From contig CAMDNE010000005.1 in assembly GCA_945902745.1 (NCBI GenBank), forward strand, positions 121,015 to 185,014: a stretch of 64,000 bases of DNA, written 5' to 3'. Below are positions 58,801-64,000 of the stretch, piece by piece. The stretch comes from Chitinophaga pinensis (GTDB lineage: Bacteria > Bacteroidota > Bacteroidia > Flavobacteriales_D > Crocinitomicaceae). Position numbers and translations under genes: made by a program. Position 1 is the stretch's first letter. Every line of letters begins with the position of its first letter. Under the pieces are notes generated by a model. The model saw only the letters and a program-made list of their open reading frames with translations, did no database searches and was not told where the DNA came from.

Positions 58801-59208
58801 GGTGGAACTCCAGCTTACGAATACAGTATTGACAACCAAACTACTTGGCAAGCAGGAAGTACGTTCAACAACTTACCAAATGGTGTTTACATTATTTATA
58901 TTCGAGATCAAAACGGATGCATGCAAATTTATTGTGTTCTTTTGGGAAGTCCGACAGCTAATATTATCGAGCTTGAAGAAAACATTAGCGTTTATCCTAA
59001 TCCTACTAACGGTCTTGTATTCTTAAACTCAGAAAACATTGAATCGACAAAAGTTTATACTTTGAATGGCCAGGGACTTTCACTTGAAAGCATAAAAGCG
59101 GTGAATGGAAGTGTGATAGACATGGGAAATATGGCGGATGGTTTATACATTTTGGAGATAATGATGGCAAATGGTAAGGTTAATCGAACACATATTGTGA
59201 AGGAATAG
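55867..59208 (+). CDS. T9SS surface protein with six 169-residue repeats
   Basis: 1113 residues: signal peptide (LLLTVSTWAQ), six tandem units of about 169 residues and a type A T9SS sorting domain (ISVYPNPTNGLVFL, LYILEIMMANGKVN). Each unit has a Cys-rich first half (for example CSIVVTANGGSTLCYGACNA) and an SprB-like second half (GNNNGSITITATGGTAPYQY, SNVFTGLAAGVHIAYVQDANGC). SprB repeats occur in gliding adhesins of flavobacteria. Unit 4 lacks the usual third Cys of the CxxxC pair (CAYSTDG). Probably a surface filament or adhesin. Confidence 0.92.
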   Translation: MKTLFTILTSLLLTVSTWAQCNVVATAMGGTLLCNGDCNGTITYVYQNTGTPGAPYVVTLSNQTTGQVLSITTYIQEYQTIPFTGLCAGTYQITIQGQGCSFTTSASIIQPTQITAYVNTVDPSPGLNNGSATVIATGGTGALTYSLNGTTYQASNVFSGLAAGNYTAYVKDAYGCIEQITFTLTNPASCSIVVTANGGSTLCYGACNAVIQYAYSNGNNNGPFVIELQNASGQVFQTATNASSAGSGSFSNLCSGVYVIEVTDANGCSGSYNYTLNQPNQLLISNIITTNTTTGNSNGSVTITASGGTAPYTYSLNGNTYQSSNVFTGLAGGVHIAYVMDQNGCVSIYTFIIQVTTACSVVMTSQASNVLCAFSCSGSIIYTYTMAIAPVTIVVESNGNTIQSTTNQFSAGNGTFSNLCAGSYSVTITDAAGCSYVNNVQVGQPAQLMVTATGTSPTFGNNNGSITITATGGTAPYQYALNAPTGWQTSNTFAGLAPGVYIAYAQDANGCINIYTIQLTQISGCALAITGAGNPNTCAYSTDGSVNYTFTGSGVGLPFTISLLSNGTTVQSATSALISGSGIFSNVAEGIYTLQITATNGCVYTQQVYVDAPNPITVSNIIVDNTAAGMSNGSAEIILSGGTAPYQFSIDNGLTWGTSNILTGLAAGIYITQIEDVNGCSTVVCFIVNEDPGCTITTIMTSIQPLTCFGNCNASLYYSYNSLGNNGPYTIALTNNGAIVNTSTSNLSSFSGSFTNLCAGNYNFTVTDVNGCTSNVSTVTIAEPQQIIISVDVTDATTGNNNGVVVINATGGTGQYSYGLNPSNMQSSNVFTGLAAGVHIAYVQDANGCQSIYTFLVNTQTSCNLVLTASQTNSNMCSGSCNASMSYAYTDQTMNAPYIITLGNTNGVVQTQQLTSASGSGSFTNVCAGAYTVTVQSANGCSSIYTVIVNSPSYMSISPSQVNPTAGNSDGSITMNVTGGTPAYEYSIDNQTTWQAGSTFNNLPNGVYIIYIRDQNGCMQIYCVLLGSPTANIIELEENISVYPNPTNGLVFLNSENIESTKVYTLNGQGLSLESIKAVNGSVIDMGNMADGLYILEIMMANGKVNRTHIVKE
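55927..58960 (+). repeat. Six tandem repeats of 507 nt inside the surface protein gene
   Basis: Unit-opening Cys codons lie at 55927, 56434, 56941, 57439, 57946 and 58453: spacings 507, 507, 498, 507 and 507. The DNA has diverged, so the conservation is mainly at protein level and the duplication is old. Confidence 0.9.
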
Positions 59209-59293
59209 ACTCAAGAATATTTGAAGTTCCCCTAAAATTAATTTTTTTTACAGTTGTTTTTGCTTAAGTTAGCCCCGTTAAAACTATGAAACT

Positions 59294-62200
59294 ATGAATA
59301 AAAAAATGTTATTACTCCGTTTAACGATTGTATTGTCTTTTTTCTCCACGACAATACAGGCACAAATCGTTAAAAAAATTAACTTAAACCCGATTGAGAC
59401 GTCAATTCAAACTATTTCATCACTGGGAACGCCGCAAATTCAAGCAAGTTCTTATAAACTTTATACCATTGATATAGCATCTTTAAGGTATCAATTGGAA
59501 GGAATAGGTCATGTTGAATATGAAAACAACGGATTTGTTGGTCAGATTAGTCTTCCACATCCGGATGGATCAAAACACACTTATTTAGTAAAGGAAAATT
59601 ATACAATGGATCCGATTTTAGGGGTTCAATATCCTGAGATTAAAACCTATGATGCATACAGTGAGGAAGATGGTTCATCTGCTAAATTGGATGTTACTCC
59701 GCATGGATTTCATGCTATGATAATGATTCCGGGGGAGAGTGCTGTTTTCATTGATCCAATTATTAAAGGAAATACGGAGTATTATATTGTTTATAGTCGC
59801 AAAGATTTTATCACAGACAAAACGATGGAATGTCTTGTTGATAATTTAATGAAACATAAAGAAGGCAAACCTTCACTTGTGAAAAGTTTTGGAGATTGTA
59901 CCCTGAGAACATATAGATTGGCATTAGCTGCAACGGGTGAATATACTGCTTTTCATGGCGGGACGGTTGCTCTTGCTTTAGCCGCTCAGAATACATCAAT
60001 GAATAGAATCAATGGTGTTTATGAAAGAGAAATGGCTATTCATATGAATTTGGTAGCAAACAATAATTTAATAATTTATACAAACGCTACAACTGACCCT
60101 TATACCAATAATAATGGCGCAACAATGCTTGGACAAAACCAAACAACTTGTACTGCACAAATTGGATCAGCAAATTATGATATTGGCCACGTTTTTAGCA
60201 CTGGTGGTGGTGGAATTGCCCAACTTCAAAGTCCTTGCAGCTCTGCCAATAAAGCGAAAGGTGTAACTGGAAGTCCATCCCCAATTGGAGATCCATTTGA
60301 TATTGATTATGTAGCACATGAAATGGGACATCAATTTGGTGCAAATCACACATTCAATAGTAGTAATAACGGATCATGTGCTGGAAACTCTAATAATGCT
60401 ACAGCTTATGAGCCTGGTAGTGGAACAACTATAATGGCCTATGCAGGAATTTGCGCCCCTGTTAACGTTCAAAATAATAGTGATGATTATTTTCATACTA
60501 TCAGTTTACAAGAAATAGGTGCATTTATTACTGGCGCAGGACATACGTGTCCGGTAGAAAGCCCTTTATCAAATACAGCGCCATCTGTAGCTCCCGTTCC
60601 TGCAATATCTATTCCTCAAGGAACGCCATTTTTCTTAACCGCTTCTGCAACAGATGTTAATCCATTAAATGTTTTAACATATTGCTGGGAAGAAAAGGAT
60701 GCTGGAACATCTACAACAGCGCCAACAGCTACCCAAACATCGAAAGCAAATTTTAGAAGTTTTGATCCAACAACAAGCCCTACTAGATATTTCCCAAGTT
60801 TAGCTGCTTTAGCTACTAACGGTCCATTTACATGGGAAGTTTTGCCAACAGTTGCAAGAACTATGAATTTCCAAGTAACTGTTCGTGACAATGCTGCAGG
60901 TGGAGGTTGTAACGACGAATCAGCAACAACAGTAGCTGTTATTGCTACAAGTGGTCCTTTTGCTGTTACTTACCCAACTGCAACAGGGATTTCATGGGCA
61001 GGTTCAAGCTCACAAACTGTCACTTGGAATGTTGTCAATACAACAGCTGCGCCAATAAGTTGTGCAAATGTTGATATTCTTTTATCTACAGATGGTGGAT
61101 TAACATATCCTACTGTACTTGCTTCAAATGTTCCTAATGATGGAAGTCAAGTAATTACTGTTCCAAACACAGCGTCTACAACTTGTAGAATCATGGTTAG
61201 ATGTTCAGGTGGTTATTTCTTTGACATCTCTAATAATAATTTTACAATTGTTGCATCTTCTTTTAATTACACACTAAGTTCAACACCATCAACGTTAAGT
61301 GTTTGTCAGCCAAGTAACGCGGTCTTTACGGTAAATGTTGGCTCAATTGGAGGTTATAATAACCCAGTAACACTTTCAATAACTGGTGTTCCTGCTGGAG
61401 CTACTTCAACTTTTTCAACAAATCCTGTAACACCTGTTGGAACAAGCACATTAACCATTTCAAATACAGCATTAGCTGCACCTGGAACATATACTCTTAC
61501 AATAACTGGTAATAGTACATCAGGAACTCAAATTACAACAGTTCAATTGTCAATTGCTAGCGGTGCGCCATCGGCAATTACATTATTAACTCCTTTGAAT
61601 AGTGCGACTGGTGTTTCAGTTCCAACAGCATTTACTTGGTCAACTGCGGTAGGTTCTGGATTAACATACGATATTCAAATAGCAACTGATGCTGGTTTTG
61701 CTTCTATTGTTGATCAATCTACAGGACTTAGTGCAGCAACTTATACCTCTTCTATATTAAGCACAAGTACTACCTATTATTGGAGAGTTCGTGTTGTATC
61801 TGGTTGTGGTACTTCTGCTTGGTCTTCTACCTTTAGTTTTGGGACAAACACCTGTTCAACAACTGCCTCTACTGTTGTACCAGTTGCAATTTCTGCAACA
61901 GGAACACCAAATGTAACTTCAACAATTACGATACCAGCTGGTGGAACTATTACTGATGTAAATGTTCTAAACCTCGTTGGAACTCATACGTATATGAGTG
62001 ACTTAACAGTTACATTAACAAGTCCACTTGGGACAAGTGTTGTGTTATTTTCAGGAATATGCACGAATTTAGATAATTTCAATCTTAATTTCGATGGTAG
62101 TTCTGCATCAACTTATGCTTCAATTCCTTGTCCTCCAACTTCAGGTGGTTCATACCAACCTTCTGGAAACCTTTCACTTTTCAACGGTGAAAATTCAACT

Positions 62201-63817
62201 GGAGTATGGACATTAACTATTGCCGATGGTTTTGATGTTGATGGTGGCTCTTTAACAAGTTGGTCACTTAATATATGTGTTAATCCTCCTTGTTCCGCAC
62301 CAGCTACACCAGTTGTAACTGTAACGAATAACTGTGGTAACTCAGTCTTAACAACTTCTGGAACTAATTTATTGTGGTCTACAGGTGCAACAACTCCATC
62401 TATTACAGTAGCAGCAGCTGGTTCTTATACCGTTACTCAAACTGTTGCAGGATGCGCTAGTGCAATCGCTACAGGAACAGCGGCTCCTTTGGTAGTTCCT
62501 TCAACTCCAGTTGTTGCAGTAGTGAATAATTGTGGTAATTCTGTATTAACTGCAACAGGAACGAATTTATTATGGTCTACAGGTGTTTCAACGCCATCAA
62601 TAACTGTTACATCAGCAGGTGCATATACTGTGACACAAACGGTTGGTGGTTGTCTTAGTGCTTCTAGTTCAATAACAGCAGCGCCTTTAACGGTCCCAAC
62701 AACACCTGTTGTAACTGTTGTGAATAACTGTGGGAATTCAACCTTAACAACATCTGGTTCAAATTTACTATGGTCTACAGGTGGTTCTACACCATCTATA
62801 ACCGTGTCATCAGCTGGATTATATACTGTTACACAAACGATAAGTGGATGTGTTAGTGCTTCTGGTTCGATTACAGCTGCACCTCTTCCATTACCAGTTA
62901 TTACACAAGGAACAATCTCTCAACCTACATTATGTGGTGCATTAGATGGTACATTTGGTGTAAATGGAACGGGAACGGGAACCGTATCTTGGTCTGGTCC
63001 AGTTACCAACTCTGCGACTAGCGTTCCATTGCCTTATACAATTTCTGGATTGTCTGCAGGAACATATTCTATCACCTTTAACAATGGATGTAATTCTAAT
63101 GTTCTCAGTACTTTATTAGTTGATGCTACTGCTCCAAGTGCACCAGCGGTAAGTGTTGTAAATAATTGCGGTAATTCTGTATTAACGGCAACAGGCTCAA
63201 ATTTACTTTGGTCAAATGGATCTACGTCATCTTCGAATACTGTTACTTCAGCTGGTACATTTACGGTAACACAGTCTGCTGGAGGCTGCATAAGTGCTCC
63301 ATCAACAGTGATTGCGGCTCCGTTAACAGTTCCTGCTGTTTCTCTTTCAGCATTTAATGATGTCTGTATTAATGCACCATCATTTGTTTTAACTGGAGGA
63401 ACTCCAACAGGTGGTACTTATACAGGAACAGGGGTTTCAACAAATGTATTTGATCCTTCAGTTGCTGGTTATGGTGCATTCATTATAACATATACTTACA
63501 CTGCTAGTAATGGCTGTAGTGCAACTAACCAAAATTCTATTACAGTGGGTTGTGCAGGAGTTGAAGAGGAAACTCCTTATACTTATGCAATTTTCCCTAA
63601 TCCAACAGATGGCAAGTTCATTGTTGAAGCAGGTAATGAATTAATAACAACTATCTTAATTCACGATGCTGCAGGACGATTAGTAAAAAGTATCGAAAAT
63701 CAGGTAGGTAATCAAAAGGTGATGATTGATCTTACTTCATATTCTTCAGGAACATATTCAATTCAGATAATGACATCTAAAACAATGTTTAGAGATCGTT
63801 TGATATTGACAAAATAA
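59294..63817 (+). CDS. Secreted reprolysin-like metalloprotease with P-domain and T9SS domain
   Basis: 1507 residues: signal peptide (LSFFSTTIQAQ), propeptide, and a zinc protease domain with HEMGHQFGANHTF near residue 340 and the Met-turn TIMAYAGIC. Ig/PKD-like modules follow, then a proprotein-convertase P-domain near 870-995 (DLTVTLTSPLGTSVVLF, VWTLTIADGFDVDGG), four 66-residue repeats opening with V-x-NNCGNS and LLWSTG, and a type A T9SS sorting domain (YAIFPNPTDGKFIV). Likely an extracellular digestive or processing protease. The IS end begins about 40 bp after its stop. Confidence 0.92.
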   Translation: MNKKMLLLRLTIVLSFFSTTIQAQIVKKINLNPIETSIQTISSLGTPQIQASSYKLYTIDIASLRYQLEGIGHVEYENNGFVGQISLPHPDGSKHTYLVKENYTMDPILGVQYPEIKTYDAYSEEDGSSAKLDVTPHGFHAMIMIPGESAVFIDPIIKGNTEYYIVYSRKDFITDKTMECLVDNLMKHKEGKPSLVKSFGDCTLRTYRLALAATGEYTAFHGGTVALALAAQNTSMNRINGVYEREMAIHMNLVANNNLIIYTNATTDPYTNNNGATMLGQNQTTCTAQIGSANYDIGHVFSTGGGGIAQLQSPCSSANKAKGVTGSPSPIGDPFDIDYVAHEMGHQFGANHTFNSSNNGSCAGNSNNATAYEPGSGTTIMAYAGICAPVNVQNNSDDYFHTISLQEIGAFITGAGHTCPVESPLSNTAPSVAPVPAISIPQGTPFFLTASATDVNPLNVLTYCWEEKDAGTSTTAPTATQTSKANFRSFDPTTSPTRYFPSLAALATNGPFTWEVLPTVARTMNFQVTVRDNAAGGGCNDESATTVAVIATSGPFAVTYPTATGISWAGSSSQTVTWNVVNTTAAPISCANVDILLSTDGGLTYPTVLASNVPNDGSQVITVPNTASTTCRIMVRCSGGYFFDISNNNFTIVASSFNYTLSSTPSTLSVCQPSNAVFTVNVGSIGGYNNPVTLSITGVPAGATSTFSTNPVTPVGTSTLTISNTALAAPGTYTLTITGNSTSGTQITTVQLSIASGAPSAITLLTPLNSATGVSVPTAFTWSTAVGSGLTYDIQIATDAGFASIVDQSTGLSAATYTSSILSTSTTYYWRVRVVSGCGTSAWSSTFSFGTNTCSTTASTVVPVAISATGTPNVTSTITIPAGGTITDVNVLNLVGTHTYMSDLTVTLTSPLGTSVVLFSGICTNLDNFNLNFDGSSASTYASIPCPPTSGGSYQPSGNLSLFNGENSTGVWTLTIADGFDVDGGSLTSWSLNICVNPPCSAPATPVVTVTNNCGNSVLTTSGTNLLWSTGATTPSITVAAAGSYTVTQTVAGCASAIATGTAAPLVVPSTPVVAVVNNCGNSVLTATGTNLLWSTGVSTPSITVTSAGAYTVTQTVGGCLSASSSITAAPLTVPTTPVVTVVNNCGNSTLTTSGSNLLWSTGGSTPSITVSSAGLYTVTQTISGCVSASGSITAAPLPLPVITQGTISQPTLCGALDGTFGVNGTGTGTVSWSGPVTNSATSVPLPYTISGLSAGTYSITFNNGCNSNVLSTLLVDATAPSAPAVSVVNNCGNSVLTATGSNLLWSNGSTSSSNTVTSAGTFTVTQSAGGCISAPSTVIAAPLTVPAVSLSAFNDVCINAPSFVLTGGTPTGGTYTGTGVSTNVFDPSVAGYGAFIITYTYTASNGCSATNQNSITVGCAGVEEETPYTYAIFPNPTDGKFIVEAGNELITTILIHDAAGRLVKSIENQVGNQKVMIDLTSYSSGTYSIQIMTSKTMFRDRLILTK
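62300..63320 (+). repeat. Repeats of about 198 nt in the metalloprotease gene
   Basis: Units with NNCGNS ... LLWSTG/LLWSNG ... YTVTQ begin near 62310, 62508, 62706 and 63144. The first three are in tandem; the fourth is separated by a different module. Confidence 0.8.
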
Positions 63818-63854
63818 AACTGAATTTCAGAATGATAAAAAGCACCTCCCAAAA

Positions 63855-64000
63855 TAGACTGCCCCCAAAAAGTTAGACACTATTTGGGGGTATTTTTATG
63901 GAAAGAAAAGTCAAGTATGATTATGCATTTAAACATGAATGTGTAAAATTAGTTTTAGAAGAACATTATTCAAGTGAATATGTTGCTAAGTTAAAAGGTC
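63855..64000 (+). mobile_element. IS3-family insertion sequence, left end (runs off the window)
   Basis: The inverted-repeat-like end TGCCCCCAAAAAGTTAGACA begins at 63860 (possibly from TAGAC at 63855), typical for IS3-family elements of this phylum. Within it CCCCCAAA (63862-63869) pairs with TTTGGGGG (63883-63890) and TATTTTT follows, a terminator-like hairpin ahead of the transposase gene. The right end is not visible. Confidence 0.85.
63898..64000 (+). CDS. IS3-family transposase OrfA, 5' fragment
   Basis: An open frame from ATG 63898 to the window edge, 34 codons, begins MERKVKYDYAFKHECVKLVL, the helix-turn-helix start of IS3-family OrfA proteins (IS150-like). OrfA binds the IS ends; the catalytic OrfB is expected beyond the edge, usually by a -1 frameshift. 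Whether the element is intact cannot be told. Confidence 0.85.
   Translation, partial: MERKVKYDYAFKHECVKLVLEEHYSSEYVAKLKG

Noticed and set aside
60167..60891. Minus-strand open frames inside the metalloprotease gene
   Set aside because: They are shadows of a strongly supported coding frame and show no family motifs or promoter.
62300..63320. Regular repeats as a possible CRISPR array
   Set aside because: The units are in-frame protein repeats of about 198 nt with diverged DNA, not short identical repeats with unique spacers.

Overview
The window looks like a stretch of chromosome from a low-GC member of the Bacteroidota, most likely order Flavobacteriales (a Crocinitomicaceae/Fluviicola-like genome is my best guess; no taxonomic marker such as rRNA is present). 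The grounds are: many secreted proteins with type IX secretion (T9SS) C-terminal sorting domains; promoters of the TTG-N19-21-TAnnTTTG type; almost no Shine-Dalgarno sequences; atpD-atpC standing apart from the rest of the ATP synthase genes; methionine synthase split into two genes; and the uppS-bamA-skp-skp-murI cluster.

Layout. 1-6.8 kb: the 5' part of a large secreted beta-helix-like protein (minus strand, runs off the left edge), an SDR oxidoreductase with a degenerate active site, a duplicated intergenic repeat with REP-like elements, a choice-of-anchor L/PKD T9SS protein and a membrane-anchored M23 peptidase. 6.8-17.7 kb: housekeeping and envelope genes (MsbA-like ABC exporter, rbfA, a LolC/E-type permease lacking a normal start codon, atpD-atpC, uppS-bamA-skp-skp-murI). 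17.7-26.6 kb: truncated globin, an unknown helical protein, a small lipoprotein, a LytTR response regulator plus propeller histidine kinase operon, a repeat-rich intergenic stretch with an orphan terminator, then pepP and an alpha/beta hydrolase. 26.6-33.6 kb: small unknown proteins, a degenerate glutamine-amidotransferase-like protein, rnhA, and split metH under a SAM-I riboswitch. 33.6-38.1 kb: CotH-family T9SS protein, DgkA-type kinase and a secreted lysyl-endopeptidase-like protease. 38.2-43.7 kb: a translationally coupled trio (unknown exported protein, uridine-kinase-like P-loop kinase, 1209-residue sensor kinase). 43.7-50.8 kb: small membrane protein, gpsA, TIGR00266/AIM24 protein, LpxH-like phosphoesterase plus MJ1255-like glycosyltransferase, an exported unknown, recJ. 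50.9-53.6 kb: a TPP riboswitch driving a TonB-dependent receptor. 53.8-64 kb: arfB-like release factor, two small exported proteins, a six-unit 507-nt-repeat surface protein, a 1507-residue T9SS metalloprotease, and the left end of an IS3-family element that runs off the right edge.

How it fits together: the envelope cluster (lipid export, isoprenoid carrier synthesis, beta-barrel assembly, periplasmic chaperones, cell-wall precursor) supports an outer membrane loaded with T9SS cargo, of which six candidates lie in this window. Two metabolite riboswitches (SAM-I before metH, TPP before a TonB receptor) link methionine synthesis and probable thiamine uptake to their end products. No tRNA, rRNA, CRISPR array or prophage was seen. 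The most interesting items are the TPP-controlled receptor, a set of five genes whose -7 box lies 3-6 nt before the start codon (predicted leaderless mRNAs), the missing start codon of the LolC-like gene, and the short terminator-capped unit at 24.0-24.2 kb.
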